Below are positions 17,540 through 27,105 of a DNA stretch of 64,000 nucleotides, in pieces (positions within the stretch are counted from its first letter, which is position 1; each line of letters opens with the position of its first letter). The stretch is from Alphaproteobacteria bacterium. GTDB taxonomy: Bacteria > Pseudomonadota > Alphaproteobacteria > Micavibrionales > Micavibrionaceae. The notes under the pieces are model-generated. The model was not told the DNA's origin, searched no databases, and saw nothing but the letters and a program-made list of their open reading frames with translations. Position numbers and translations under genes: made by a program. The DNA lies in the NCBI GenBank assembly GCA_017302165.1, contig JAFLCW010000001.1:1178320-1242319 (forward strand), written 5' to 3'.

Positions 17540-18028
17540 ATGATCTCATACAAATATTACCGAAAAGAAAAAAACCCCATTTATTATGCCGCCAAAGAAG
17601 ATCCAATAGCGTGGCATGAATTGCAGCTTGGAACTTATAAAGAACGCGTGGAGTTGGTTTATGACGATTATGTGTGGTTAGAAGAGTATTCGGAAATAGT
17701 TCAAGAAAAAACGAAAAAGAATATTGGCGAATGGATTAAGGCTATTAGTTTATTAGATAAGTCAAATGGCACATGTTATCTACTATTTGATTCTCATGAC
17801 GAATCTACATCTTGGATAAAATCTACCTTAGTCGGCGATATGCTAGAACTCCAAACAGGTTATTCCCATCTTGAAGGCTATCATTGGCATGATACGGAAA
17901 GGGTATGGGTAGAAAGTTCACTTCCGAATTTTATTCCTACGAGTGAAAAATTTGTTTTTTCCCGCGAAGAAATAATAAATCAGCTATTACCCTTTCATGT
18001 GGACTTTCAGACTCACGTGGCCTTTTAG
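17540..18028 (+). CDS. Hypothetical protein, 162 aa
   Basis: Starts 21 bases after tRNA-Ser. No known family recognised. The protein is acidic, aromatic-rich (many Tyr and Trp) and soluble, with no signal peptide. Its codon use is more AT-rich than the flanking housekeeping genes. These traits recall small immunity-type proteins of toxin systems, but that is a resemblance only; no toxin gene is adjacent. Position next to a tRNA suggests horizontal gain. Confidence 0.55.
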   Translation: MISYKYYRKEKNPIYYAAKEDPIAWHELQLGTYKERVELVYDDYVWLEEYSEIVQEKTKKNIGEWIKAISLLDKSNGTCYLLFDSHDESTSWIKSTLVGDMLELQTGYSHLEGYHWHDTERVWVESSLPNFIPTSEKFVFSREEIINQLLPFHVDFQTHVAF

Positions 18029-18099
18029 AGTTTTTGGTTCTTATTTAAAAATATCTGTTTCATAAGCTAAATAGATGTCCCCTTAATAAGGATATGTAG

Positions 18100-18519
18100 T
18101 TAATCCTCGTCCCCAAACCAGATACAGATAATCTTTTCCTCTTGTAAAATGAGAATTCCATTATCAAATGTTGCCTCTGTTGCTGGATTCCAGATAGATG
18201 ATCCTAACCTACGGTTGGTGTAAAAATGGGCTTTTCTTGAATCTATTTGGTTCATAATGCGAGCAACAAAATCACTAGCTTTCCCCAAAGGAAGAATTTG
18301 AGAATCGTAGGCCATGTCTTTATGAAGCAATTGAGTCAGAATAGCGGATGCTTCCTCTAATGGTATTTCAATGTAAATATAATCTAAATCCTTAAGTCCG
18401 AAGAGTGCCGCCAATTTTCCCATGCTTGCTTGATTGTCATGAACCTTAACGCCTAAAAATGAAATACTGCAATTTCTCAAATGACGAATTTCATTCAAAA
18501 GTTTTTCTAACTCCTTCAT
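18100..18519 (-). CDS. Hypothetical protein, 139 aa
   Basis: Unrecognised, soluble, slightly acidic protein ending in I-I-C-I-W-F-G-D-E-D. The central part (Y-I-Y-I-E-I-P-L-E-E-A) looks like a beta strand followed by a helix. It is AT-rich like its convergent neighbour at 17540. The two may have arrived together beside tRNA-Ser. No function can be assigned. Confidence 0.55.
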   Translation of the reverse strand: MKELEKLLNEIRHLRNCSISFLGVKVHDNQASMGKLAALFGLKDLDYIYIEIPLEEASAILTQLLHKDMAYDSQILPLGKASDFVARIMNQIDSRKAHFYTNRRLGSSIWNPATEATFDNGILILQEEKIICIWFGDED

Positions 18520-18663
18520 GGCTAGTGCCTCCTATTATTGTTGGTAATTTCTGCAGGTTTATGACTTTAAAACCATAGAGCGAAAAGGATTAAAAGACTA
18601 TTGAGATAGTCATAAATTTAAATGATATCTTTGGATTTTAATTTACTTTATTAATTGATGGTC

Positions 18664-18807
18664 ATGCGAAAAATACTAAAAATAATTATATTCACTATAA
18701 TTGCTGTATTCATAATTATCGTGATGTTAGGCATGTATAAATTCAACTATCTTTCAGGTAAGAGTAATTATGATGTTGATGTAAACCCGGTTTCTTTTTC
18801 AGAATAG
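18664..18807 (+). CDS. Small single-pass membrane protein, 47 aa
   Basis: ATG at 18664 to TAG at 18805-18807 encodes a 47-aa peptide: a basic start (M-R-K-I-L-K), about 18 consecutive hydrophobic residues, then a short polar tail ending V-S-F-S-E. That is the shape of a one-helix membrane protein. It ends 9 bases before the I78 gene and could be co-transcribed with it. There is no strong ribosome-binding site, and AT-rich DNA gives such ORFs by chance, hence modest confidence. Confidence 0.35.
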   Translation: MRKILKIIIFTIIAVFIIIVMLGMYKFNYLSGKSNYDVDVNPVSFSE

Positions 18808-18816
18808 GAACGCCCC

Positions 18817-19239
18817 ATGAAGAAAACTTTCTTTCTCCTTTTGCTTCTCTTGATATCCGCGCCGGGAGTGTGGGCGATGGGAAGTACGAAAGATGATCCG
18901 GCAGAGGTAGAGCCTATCATTGTCGGTCATGACAGAGATGCACATGGGTGTATTGGCAGTGCCGGATATACATGGTCTGAAGAACAAAAAGAATGTATAC
19001 GCGTTTTTGAGGTAGAGGCTTCAGGTGCCCCGTCTCACGCCCCCGAAGACACAGCGGTCTGTGCCTACCCCGAATTGATCGGCAAGAATATCAAAGATGT
19101 GGACACCAAGGCCTATTTCCCCGGGCGCGCGGTACGCGTGCTCCCGCCCGGTGCCATGGCCACGATGGATTATTCCGCTACCCGTTTGAATATCCATACG
19201 GATGAGGACGGGGTGATCAAGATGTTCGCCTGTGGGTAA
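18817..19239 (+). CDS. Exported peptidase-inhibitor I78-family protein with extra N-terminal domain
   Basis: 140 aa. The signal peptide (1-20) ends V-W-A. Residues 43-64 hold a small Cys pair domain (H-G-C-I-G-S-A-G-Y-T-W, then E-C-I-R-V-F-E). Residues 86-140 match the I78 inhibitor fold: L-I-G-K start, V-R-V-L-P-P-G, M-D-Y-S-A-T-R-L-N-I, ending F-A-C-G. I78 proteins inhibit serine peptidases; here the protein would act in the periplasm. AGGAA lies 7 bases before the ATG. Followed 6 bases later by the DUF2061 gene. Confidence 0.82.
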   Translation: MKKTFFLLLLLLISAPGVWAMGSTKDDPAEVEPIIVGHDRDAHGCIGSAGYTWSEEQKECIRVFEVEASGAPSHAPEDTAVCAYPELIGKNIKDVDTKAYFPGRAVRVLPPGAMATMDYSATRLNIHTDEDGVIKMFACG

Positions 19240-19245
19240 GGCAAC

Positions 19246-19521
19246 ATGGTGAAGCGTACGTTTTTAAAAACCATCAGTTACGCCGTCATGCACATGACGA
19301 TTGCCATTGCGGTGGCGTATATCTTAAGCGGAAGTTGGGCGATTGCCCTCGCCATTGGTCTGATTGAACCGTGCGTTCAGACCATTGCCTATTTTTTTCA
19401 CGAACGCGCCTGGCATAAAATTGAACAGCGCGCCCCCGCGTCAGACACTCATAACAGCGTGATTGACAGCGCCAGCCCGGTCACACGGTGGGTCGAAAAA
19501 ATATTACATCGGCATAAATAG
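19246..19521 (+). CDS. DUF2061 small membrane protein
   Basis: 91 aa with two hydrophobic segments (about 12-32 and 36-52) and the DUF2061 pattern: an early K-T-I-S-Y-A-V-M-H, mid A-L-A-I-G-L-I-E-P and a Y-F-F-H-E-R-A-W end of the domain. The function of the family is unknown. The C-terminal 30 residues are a polar cytoplasmic tail. Likely co-transcribed with the I78 gene. Confidence 0.85.
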   Translation: MVKRTFLKTISYAVMHMTIAIAVAYILSGSWAIALAIGLIEPCVQTIAYFFHERAWHKIEQRAPASDTHNSVIDSASPVTRWVEKILHRHK

Positions 19522-19589
19522 GCGAAGTCTTCGTTTTTCCCCCGCGGGTTTTCTTTGCCTTTTTGGGTGTAACCCTTTAAAAGCGCGGC

Positions 19590-21467
19590 ATGTCCGACCT
19601 TTTGCTCAGTGTTGAAGATGCCCTTGTCCTGATTGCGGGAAAACCGTTCTTTCAGGATTTAACCCTGCATATTCAGGCCGGGCGCAAAATCGCGCTGGTG
19701 GGCAAAAACGGCGCCGGCAAGACCACCTTGATGAATTTGATCACCGGGGACAAAGAAGTCGATGATGGCCGCAGATGGGTATTCGAAGGCGTCACGATTG
19801 GATACATGCAACAACATGTGGACCCCATCCCCGGCCAGAGCGTGAAGGAGTTTATTTTTAGCGGCTTTACCCGTCCGTGCGAGGAATGGGAAGAAGTGTA
19901 CAAAATTGAACGCGTCGTGGAACCTATTGGCCTTAAGCCCCATGACATGATGACCCATCTGTCGGGGGGGCAGTTACGCCGAGCTGCGCTGGCGCGGGCG
20001 TTGGTCGAAGAACCGGACATTTTGCTGTTGGATGAACCCACCAACCATATGGATTTAGAAACCATTGAATGGCTGGAGCAATATTTGAAATCCTACCGCG
20101 GGTCACTGGTGTGCATTTCACACGACCGCGCGTTTTTAGCGAATATTTCAGACCGTGTCTTTTGGCTGGATCGTGGGAAGTTAAAAGTGTCCCCCCGTGG
20201 ATTTGCCCATTTTGAAGAATGGTCACAGGACTTGCTGGATCAGGAAGCCAGAGCCCTGCATAACCGGGAACGCAAGCTGGAACTGGAATTAGAATGGGCG
20301 AACCGCGGCGTCAAGGCGCGGGTTAAACGCAATGTCCGGCGCGTGGAACTGGCGCGCAGTGAAAAAGAAAAGCTTGAAGCCGATAAGGCCGCTTATCGAC
20401 GCGTCGTCTCCCGGATTGAATTACCCCCGGCGACGGCGGCTGAGTCTTCGCACAACGTCGCCGAATTCATCAACGCGCAGAAAACATATCTGCACCCGCA
20501 GACCGGCGAAGAAAAAATTATTCTTGAAAAATTTAACATGCGGATCAAAATAGGCGACCGCGTGGGGATTATCGGTCATAACGGTTCGGGTAAGACGACA
20601 TTTTTAAAAATGTTGATCGGCGAGGTTCAGCCGGACGGGGGCAAGGTTAAGTTAGCGAAGGATTTACATTACTCGTACTTTGATCAGAAAAGATCTGCCC
20701 TCGACCCCGATAAGACCTTACAGCAGAATTTATGCCCGGATGGCGGGGATCATCTGGATGTCCGGGGCAAGCCGCGCCATGTGTGTGGGTATCTCAAAGA
20801 TTTTCTATTTGATCCGTCGGATGCGTGGCGAAAGGTCAGCACCCTATCGGGCGGACAAAAAAACAGACTTCTTCTGGCCAAGGTGCTCGCAGACCCGGGC
20901 ACGTTTCTTATTCTGGATGAACCGACCAATGACCTCGATATGGATACGCTGGACATGCTGGAAGAAGTTTTGACGGCATATGACGGTACGTTGATTGTGG
21001 TCTCTCATGACCGTGACTTTCTGGATCAGGTGGTCACCAAAATGCTGGCGTTCGAAGGTGAAGGCAGAATTGAAGGGATTGTGGGCGGCTATAGCGATTA
21101 TCTGGCCTTTAAGAAGTCGCAAGACGCGCCGAAAACAGAGCCGGACACCAAAATCCAGAACTTAAGTAAAAAACAGCCCAAGGCCAAAGAGGCTCCTACC
21201 CCATCCGTTAATGCCGCCGTCGCTGGAAAATTATCGTTCAACATGAAGCATGAGCTGGAGCGTCTGCCCGCGCAGATCGAAAAACTGGAATCCGATATTG
21301 CCGCCATGGAAGCTTTGCTCGCCAACCCTGATTTTTATATGCAGGATCCCAAGGCTTTTGATAAATGTGTCCGGGAGACCCCCAAACTTCGCGCCGCCTT
21401 GGAAAAGGCGGAAGAACGCTGGCTGGAGCTTGAAACCCTGCGCCAAAATTACGAAAAACAGGGATAA
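19590..21467 (+). CDS. uup: ABC-F family ATPase (Uup-like)
   Basis: 625-aa cytoplasmic twin-ATPase that acts on ribosomes or branched DNA rather than in transport. ABC1 has Walker A G-K-N-G-A-G-K-T-T near residue 38 and signature L-S-G-G-Q-L-R-R. A charged linker (about 210-270) follows. ABC2 has G-H-N-G-S-G-K-T-T near residue 330 and L-S-G-G-Q-K-N-R, each with D-E-P-T-N. The last ~70 residues form a coiled coil typical of Uup. No membrane segments. Confidence 0.92.
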   Translation: MSDLLLSVEDALVLIAGKPFFQDLTLHIQAGRKIALVGKNGAGKTTLMNLITGDKEVDDGRRWVFEGVTIGYMQQHVDPIPGQSVKEFIFSGFTRPCEEWEEVYKIERVVEPIGLKPHDMMTHLSGGQLRRAALARALVEEPDILLLDEPTNHMDLETIEWLEQYLKSYRGSLVCISHDRAFLANISDRVFWLDRGKLKVSPRGFAHFEEWSQDLLDQEARALHNRERKLELELEWANRGVKARVKRNVRRVELARSEKEKLEADKAAYRRVVSRIELPPATAAESSHNVAEFINAQKTYLHPQTGEEKIILEKFNMRIKIGDRVGIIGHNGSGKTTFLKMLIGEVQPDGGKVKLAKDLHYSYFDQKRSALDPDKTLQQNLCPDGGDHLDVRGKPRHVCGYLKDFLFDPSDAWRKVSTLSGGQKNRLLLAKVLADPGTFLILDEPTNDLDMDTLDMLEEVLTAYDGTLIVVSHDRDFLDQVVTKMLAFEGEGRIEGIVGGYSDYLAFKKSQDAPKTEPDTKIQNLSKKQPKAKEAPTPSVNAAVAGKLSFNMKHELERLPAQIEKLESDIAAMEALLANPDFYMQDPKAFDKCVRETPKLRAALEKAEERWLELETLRQNYEKQG

Positions 21468-21481
21468 TCCACCGCTTTTTC

Positions 21482-21509
21482 TTGACAGTTTGGAGGACTT
21501 ATATAATAG
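21482..21509 (+). promoter_or_regulatory. Probable sigma-70 promoter of rplU-rpmA
   Basis: A perfect TTGACA at 21482-21487 is followed by TATAAT at 21502-21507 (14-base spacer) or TAATAG at 21504-21509 (16-base spacer). It lies about 80 bases before rplU and after the ABC-F stop, where a ribosomal-protein promoter is expected. Confidence 0.65.
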
Positions 21510-21551
21510 TGCGCTACCTCAGTAACGATTTTGATTCCATATCATTTTATA

Positions 21552-21567
21552 AGTTATTGAAATAACT
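21552..21567. repeat. 16-bp palindrome in the rplU leader
   Basis: AGTTATT and AATAACT (21552-21558, 21561-21567) are perfect arms with a 2-base centre, 22 bases before the rplU ATG. Too tight a loop for a stable RNA hairpin as drawn; a DNA-binding dyad or a larger-loop leader structure is possible. Confidence 0.35.
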
Positions 21568-21588
21568 AACTTTTAGCGAGATTTAAAG

Positions 21589-21888
21589 ATGTTTGCAGTC
21601 ATCCGTACAGGCGGAAAACAATACAAGGTTTCAAAAAACGATATCTTGGAAATTGAAAAATTGGACGTCAAAGAAGGCGCCAAAATTGATCTGGATGTCC
21701 TGATGGTGTCTGATGGCACAACGGCCGACCTGTCAAATAAAGGTGCAAAAGTCAGCGCCAAAGTCATTAAACAGAAAAAAGATGACAAGGTTGTGGTATT
21801 TAAAAAGAGACGCCGCCACAATTATCGCCGTAAACAAGGTCACCGCCAGAATTTGACGGTTATCGAGATTACCGATATCGCGGCTTAA
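21589..21888 (+). CDS. rplU: 50S ribosomal protein L21
   Basis: 99 aa. Opens with M-F-A-V-I-x-T-G-G-K-Q-Y-K-V, the L21 hallmark. The basic C-terminal part contains K-K-R-R-R-H-N-Y-R-R-K-Q-G-H-R-Q, the L21 signature. First gene of the rplU-rpmA-obgE-proB block, in the usual order. A TTGACA promoter lies upstream. Confidence 0.98.
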   Translation: MFAVIRTGGKQYKVSKNDILEIEKLDVKEGAKIDLDVLMVSDGTTADLSNKGAKVSAKVIKQKKDDKVVVFKKRRRHNYRRKQGHRQNLTVIEITDIAA

Positions 21889-21948
21889 GTTTAAATATTA
21901 CCTGTAACAAACTGAAAATTATAAAAAAAAGATAACTGGAGAATAGCC

Positions 21949-22230
21949 ATGGCAACAAAAAAAGCAGGCGGTAGTTCCAAAAACGGCCGGGATTCAGCAG
22001 GCCGCAGACTGGGCGTAAAAAGATACGGCGGTCAAGCCGTTCTGGCCGGCAACATCATCGTCCGTCAACGCGGCACCACCTATGCCTCTGGCCGCAATGT
22101 CGGCATGGGTCGTGATCACACCATTTTCGCACTCGTGGATGGTCAGGTCATTTTCTCACGTGGACGCGGTGGCAAGCCCACGGTCAATGTTGTTCCGGCA
22201 AACGACAGCGTTGCCAGAGCCGCCGAGTAA
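21949..22230 (+). CDS. rpmA: 50S ribosomal protein L27
   Basis: 93 aa. The N-terminus [16 protein letters not shown] is the standard L27 form without the cleavable Firmicutes extension. The I-I-V-R-Q-R-G-T segment follows. Strong GGAG site before the start. A hairpin terminator follows the gene, so obgE may depend on read-through or its own promoter. Confidence 0.98.
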   Translation: MATKKAGGSSKNGRDSAGRRLGVKRYGGQAVLAGNIIVRQRGTTYASGRNVGMGRDHTIFALVDGQVIFSRGRGGKPTVNVVPANDSVARAAE

Positions 22231-22250
22231 CCCGAATTTACACAGATATT

Positions 22251-22286
22251 CAAAAAGGGGGGAAAGGATGGCCTTCCCCCTTTTTT
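22251..22286 (+). terminator. Intrinsic terminator after rpmA
   Basis: GGGGGAA (22258-22264) pairs with TTCCCCC (22274-22280), with inner GG/CC pairing possible, and six T follow (22281-22286). The A-run before the stem also makes it usable on the other strand. Confidence 0.8.
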
Positions 22287-22315
22287 CATGCCCCTAACAA
22301 ATTAAACGGCACACG

Positions 22316-23323
22316 ATGAAATTTCTGGACGAAGCAAAAATATACGTGAAAAGCGGCGATGGCGGCGCGGGATGCGTGGCGTTTCGCCGGGAAAAATTCA
22401 TCGAAATGGGCGGCCCCGACGGCGGCAACGGCGGCAAAGGCGGTGATGTAATTATCGAGGTATCAAAAGAACTGAACACCCTGATTGATTTTCGTTACTC
22501 CCAGCATTTCAAGGCCAAAAACGGCATGCACGGCATGGGGGAAAACCGTTCCGGTGCGGGAGGTGATCCTCTGGTGATCAAGGTACCCGTGGGTACCGAA
22601 ATTCTGGATGAAGACCGGGAAACGGTATTGCTTGATCTCACGGTGCCCGGACAGAAAGTCGTGTTTTTAAAAGGCGGCGATGGCGGGTTCGGGAATGCCC
22701 ATTATAAATCATCCACCAACCAAGCACCACGCAAGGCCACACCCGGATGGCCGGGACAGGAACGCGCCATTTGGCTTCGGCTTAAATTGATCGCTGATGC
22801 GGGATTGGTGGGCATGCCCAATGCGGGTAAATCAACTTTTTTGGCGGCGTGTTCTGCGGCTAAGCCCAAGATTGCCGATTATCCCTTTACCACCCTGCAC
22901 CCGAATTTAGGTGTTGTACGTGCGGGAGACACTGAGTTTGTGCTGGCCGATATTCCGGGGTTGATCGAAGGTGCTCATGAAGGCCATGGGCTGGGTGACC
23001 GTTTTTTAGGGCATGTGGAGCGCACCGCCGTTATTCTTCATTTGATTGATATCACGCAAGATGATCCGGCCAAGGCCTATAAGGCCATCCGTAAGGAATT
23101 GGCGCAGTATGGCCAAGGTCTGGCGGAAAAACCCGAGATTGTTGCCCTGAACAAGGCAGATGCGCTCGGGCCTGAGTTGTCTCAGGATCAAGCCAAAACA
23201 TTCAAACGAAAAACCAAGATTAAGCCATTCATCATTTCCGCTGTTTCCGGTGAGGGGATGCGTGAGATGTTGTTTGCCATTAACGATATCATTCAACAGA
23301 ACCGCAAACTAAAAGATGTCTGA
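22316..23323 (+). CDS. obgE: GTPase Obg/CgtA
   Basis: Ribosome-assembly and stress GTPase, 335 aa. The glycine-rich Obg domain (about 1-158, G-G-x-G-G-x-G repeats) precedes the G domain with G1 G-M-P-N-A-G-K-S-T near residue 167, D-I-P-G-L-I-E-G-A and N-K-A-D. The variable C-terminal tail is short. The stop overlaps the proB start by 8 nt. Confidence 0.97.
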   Translation: MKFLDEAKIYVKSGDGGAGCVAFRREKFIEMGGPDGGNGGKGGDVIIEVSKELNTLIDFRYSQHFKAKNGMHGMGENRSGAGGDPLVIKVPVGTEILDEDRETVLLDLTVPGQKVVFLKGGDGGFGNAHYKSSTNQAPRKATPGWPGQERAIWLRLKLIADAGLVGMPNAGKSTFLAACSAAKPKIADYPFTTLHPNLGVVRAGDTEFVLADIPGLIEGAHEGHGLGDRFLGHVERTAVILHLIDITQDDPAKAYKAIRKELAQYGQGLAEKPEIVALNKADALGPELSQDQAKTFKRKTKIKPFIISAVSGEGMREMLFAINDIIQQNRKLKDV

Positions 23324-24458
23324 TATTCGTGATTTGATCGAGCGATCAAAGAAGATCGTGATTAAAATTGGGTCGGCCTTGGTGACCGATGATGCCACAG
23401 GAAGTGTTCGCCGCGCGTGGCTTGAGAGTTTGGCCGCAGATATCGCCGATTTAAGAAAAGCCGATAAGCACATTATTCTCGTCACATCAGGTGCCATTGC
23501 CTTAGGTCGAAAGGCGATGGGGGTATCCCCGGCGGAGCGTCCCGGTGCCATTTCCCTTGATATCAAACAAGCCGCGGCCTCGGTGGGGCAATTATATTTA
23601 TCACGTGCTTATGATGAATGCCTGTCTGTTCATGGGATTGTCAGTTCGATTGTATTATTGACCCCCCGCGACACCGAAGATAGGCGCTCACATTTAAACG
23701 CTAGAGCCACCTTATCGGCCTTGATGGCGCGGGGGATTGTCCCGGTCATCAATGAAAATGATACGGTCTCGACGGCTGAAATCAGGTTTGGTGATAATGA
23801 CCGTCTGGCGGCGCGTGTAGCGCAAATGATCGGCGCAGACCTGTTGATCCAGCTCTCCACGACCGATGGGCTTTATACCGCAGACCCGCGCCTTGACCCT
23901 GCGGCGGAACATATTGCGGATGTTAAACATATCAATGAGGATATTCAGCGCATGGCCGGGGATGCCCTCGCGGGCGTATCCACAGGGGGTATGAAAAGTA
24001 AATTAATTGCCGCAGATATTGCCACACTGGCAGGTGTGCCGATGGTGATTGCCAAGGGGACGGAATTACACGCGCTTTCTGCACTCAAAAACGGGGCGCG
24101 GGCGACCCTGTTTCACCCTCAAGGAACCCCCCTGTCCGCTCGCAAGAAATGGATTCAGGCGCACGTCAAACCGACAGGCACCATTGTGATTGATGATGGG
24201 GCACAGCAGGCGTTAAAGAACGGAAAAAGCCTTCTTCCGGCCGGGATTATCAGGATCAGCGGGACATTTCAGCGCGGAGATGCCGTGACGATTACCAATC
24301 AGGCGAACCAAAAACTGGCGGTGGGGCTGGCCGGATATGATATCGACGAAGCACAAGCCATTATGGGGCGTCATAGTCATGAATTTTTGGGTATTCTGGG
24401 ACATTCCGGCCGCGAAGAATTTATCCACCGAGACGATCTGGTCTTACTTTCCGGGTAA
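23316..24458 (+). CDS. proB: Glutamate 5-kinase
   Basis: First step of proline synthesis. 380 aa: an amino-acid kinase domain with K-I-G-S-A-L-V near residue 16, S-G-A-I-A-L-G and N-E-N-D-T-V, then G-T-G-G-M-x-x-K in the form [10 protein letters not shown]-terminal PUA domain spans about 285-378. Follows obgE with an 8-nt overlap. proA is 17 kb away at 41279. Confidence 0.96.
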   Translation: MSDIRDLIERSKKIVIKIGSALVTDDATGSVRRAWLESLAADIADLRKADKHIILVTSGAIALGRKAMGVSPAERPGAISLDIKQAAASVGQLYLSRAYDECLSVHGIVSSIVLLTPRDTEDRRSHLNARATLSALMARGIVPVINENDTVSTAEIRFGDNDRLAARVAQMIGADLLIQLSTTDGLYTADPRLDPAAEHIADVKHINEDIQRMAGDALAGVSTGGMKSKLIAADIATLAGVPMVIAKGTELHALSALKNGARATLFHPQGTPLSARKKWIQAHVKPTGTIVIDDGAQQALKNGKSLLPAGIIRISGTFQRGDAVTITNQANQKLAVGLAGYDIDEAQAIMGRHSHEFLGILGHSGREEFIHRDDLVLLSG

Positions 24459-24501
24459 AATCAGATAGAATCATACGGGTGTCTTTTATATCCGGAGATG
24501 A

Positions 24502-27105
24502 ATGATGATGTTTCGTACCGACCAGCCTGTTGCCCTTCGCCGGCTTGATTATGCGCCCCCTACTCATCTTATTCCATCCTTATCGATGACGATCGAACTG
24601 CATCCCACGGAAACGCGGGTCACAAATACGATGCAGGTGATTCAAAACAGGCCATCGTCCACACTTTTCTTAAACGGTGAGAAGCAGACATTAATCTCCG
24701 TACTATTAGATGGCGCGCCTGCGCTTTATCAAACCTCTGAAGAGGGTATTGAAATTGAGACTGGCGGCAAGACATCTTTTGAACTTCGTATTACCAGCCT
24801 GTGTAACCCGCAAGACAATACAGCCAACAAAGGTCTGTATATGTCCGATGGATTTTTTTGTACGCAGTGCGAGGCCGAAGGCTTTCGCCGGATTACCTAT
24901 TTTCTGGATCGTCCCGATATCTTGAGCCGTTACACGGTTAGATTAGAAGGTGATCAATCCGAACATCCTGTTTTATTGTCGAATGGGGACATTCCTGTGG
25001 ACACCGGCACCTTGCCGGGGCATCGCCATTATGCAGTATATCAGGATAATACGCCCAAGCCCTGTTACCTCTTTGCAATAACAGCCGGAAAAATCAGTTA
25101 TCTGGAAGATACATTTATCACGCGTTCGGGTAAGAATGTGCGCCTTCGGATTTATGTCGATGAGGTCGGCAAGATAAAACGTTGTGGCTGGGCGATGGAT
25201 TCCTTGATCCGTTCTATGAAATGGGACGAAGAAAAATGGGGGCGGGAATATCAATTTGACCGATTTGATATTGTCGCGGTCAGTAAATTCAATATGGGGG
25301 CGATGGAAAACACATCGCTTAACATCTTTAACGATGCCTTGATTTTAGGCGATGACGAGACAGCTACGGATTCCCAGCTTGAATCGATCGAAGGTGTTGT
25401 GGCGCATGAATATTTTCACAATTGGACAGGAAATCGCGTCACCTGCCGGGATTGGTTTCAACTGACGTTAAAAGAGGGGCTGACTGTTTTCCGGGATCAG
25501 GAATTTTCAGCCAACATGAATTCGCGGGGCATACAACGCATTGATGACGTAACACAACTTCGGGCGCGGCAATTCCCGGAAGATTCAAGCCCTCTGTCCC
25601 ATCCTATACGTCCAGACAGCGTCGTAGAGATTAATAATTTTTATACCGCTACCGTGTATGAAAAAGGGTCTGAGATCATCCGCATGACCCGTCTACTCGC
25701 CGAGGCTCGTCAGCCGGGCGGATTCCACAAAGGCACCGATATTTATTTTGATCGCCATGACGGACAAGCGGTGACCTGTGATGAATGGATTAAGGCGATT
25801 GCCGATGGATCAGGTGCTGATTTCACCCAGTTTATGCGTTGGTACGCGCAAGCCGGAACCCCCGAAGTCACGGCAGAATTTGCGTATGACGCGGCCGCCC
25901 AAAAAGCCAGCCTGACATTATCCCAGCACACGAACCCCACACCGGACGGAAGTCCCAAGGAACCGTTTCATATTCCTGTCGCGATTGGACTGGTTGCGCC
26001 AGACGGTCAAGATATGATCGGCACGCAGATCATTCATTTAACGGCACCCGTTCAGACATTCGCATTTGACAACATTCCCGTGCGCCCTGTGCCATCGATC
26101 TTAAGACAATTTTCCGCCCCCGTAAAATTGAAGGCCAATCAAACAAATGATGATCTTCGTTTTTTGATGGTGCATGACACGGATGATTTTAACAGATGGG
26201 ATTCTGGCCAGACATATATGCTCCGTATGTTGGAGGATATGATGGATCGTCAAATGAATTCTGTCCCTTCGGAGTTGATCGAGACACTGGGTCACCTTGT
26301 ACTAAAGTCTCACAATCAAGAGAGTGATCCGGCCTTTATGGCACGCATGTTATCGCTCCCCGATATATCAATCATTGGACAATCTCGGGATGTTGTAGAT
26401 CCGGATGAAATTTACCGTATCCGAAAAATGGTGATAGATTCGGTTACTCATAAATATCGAGATCAAATGCTGATTTCATATAAAAATCTATCCCATTCTG
26501 ATATATCAGGGACATCCGGCAGAGCGAAGGGTGTTCGGGCGCTTCGGAATGTCTTGCTTAGATATCTCGATGATCCTGCGTTGGCCGGCCTGCATTTCGA
26601 TCAGGCAAAAAATTTGACGGATCGTATCGGTGCGTTATCTGTTTTAATACATCACGACCATGCGGAAACACAGCGCGTTTTAGGTGCTTTTGAAGATAGA
26701 TATCTTCATACACCGCTTGTGATGGATAACTGGTTCCGTGTTCAGGCGGGGAGTACGCGACAAGATACCCTATCAACCCTGCAAGCCTTATTAGCACGAC
26801 CAGACTTTGATTGGACGACACCTAACCGCGTGCGGGCGGTGTTTGGGGCGTTTGGCATGAATGCCGTGATGTTCCACCACCGTAGTGGCCAAGGATACGC
26901 ATTTGTTAAAGATGCGATTGTAAAATTAAATACGATCAACCCAGAAATTGCGGCACAAATTTTAAGACCGTTCCGGGAATATAAACGTTACACGCCGGAT
27001 CGTCAGGCGTTTATGAAGTCGGCATTGATGGAAATAGCACAAACCCCCAACCTGTCACGGGATGTCTATGAAATTGTCCAAAAGACGCTTGGCGCCGAGA
27101 GATAA
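24502..27105 (+). CDS. pepN: Aminopeptidase N (M1 family)
   Basis: Cytoplasmic zinc aminopeptidase, 867 aa, the usual length of bacterial PepN. The substrate motif is G-A-M-E-N, and the zinc site is H-E-Y-F-H-N-W with the downstream Glu in L-K-E-G-L-T. The C-terminal DUF3458 helical half is complete. Three ATGs occur in tandem at 24502-24510; a GGAG lies just upstream. The end overlaps rnhB by about 40 nt. Confidence 0.96.
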   Translation: MMMFRTDQPVALRRLDYAPPTHLIPSLSMTIELHPTETRVTNTMQVIQNRPSSTLFLNGEKQTLISVLLDGAPALYQTSEEGIEIETGGKTSFELRITSLCNPQDNTANKGLYMSDGFFCTQCEAEGFRRITYFLDRPDILSRYTVRLEGDQSEHPVLLSNGDIPVDTGTLPGHRHYAVYQDNTPKPCYLFAITAGKISYLEDTFITRSGKNVRLRIYVDEVGKIKRCGWAMDSLIRSMKWDEEKWGREYQFDRFDIVAVSKFNMGAMENTSLNIFNDALILGDDETATDSQLESIEGVVAHEYFHNWTGNRVTCRDWFQLTLKEGLTVFRDQEFSANMNSRGIQRIDDVTQLRARQFPEDSSPLSHPIRPDSVVEINNFYTATVYEKGSEIIRMTRLLAEARQPGGFHKGTDIYFDRHDGQAVTCDEWIKAIADGSGADFTQFMRWYAQAGTPEVTAEFAYDAAAQKASLTLSQHTNPTPDGSPKEPFHIPVAIGLVAPDGQDMIGTQIIHLTAPVQTFAFDNIPVRPVPSILRQFSAPVKLKANQTNDDLRFLMVHDTDDFNRWDSGQTYMLRMLEDMMDRQMNSVPSELIETLGHLVLKSHNQESDPAFMARMLSLPDISIIGQSRDVVDPDEIYRIRKMVIDSVTHKYRDQMLISYKNLSHSDISGTSGRAKGVRALRNVLLRYLDDPALAGLHFDQAKNLTDRIGALSVLIHHDHAETQRVLGAFEDRYLHTPLVMDNWFRVQAGSTRQDTLSTLQALLARPDFDWTTPNRVRAVFGAFGMNAVMFHHRSGQGYAFVKDAIVKLNTINPEIAAQILRPFREYKRYTPDRQAFMKSALMEIAQTPNLSRDVYEIVQKTLGAER

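Noticed and set aside
17508-18540. Integration of a mobile island at the tRNA-Ser 3' end
   Set aside because: No integrase is present, and I could not find a downstream copy of the tRNA 3' end; only the base composition and unknown genes suggest transfer.
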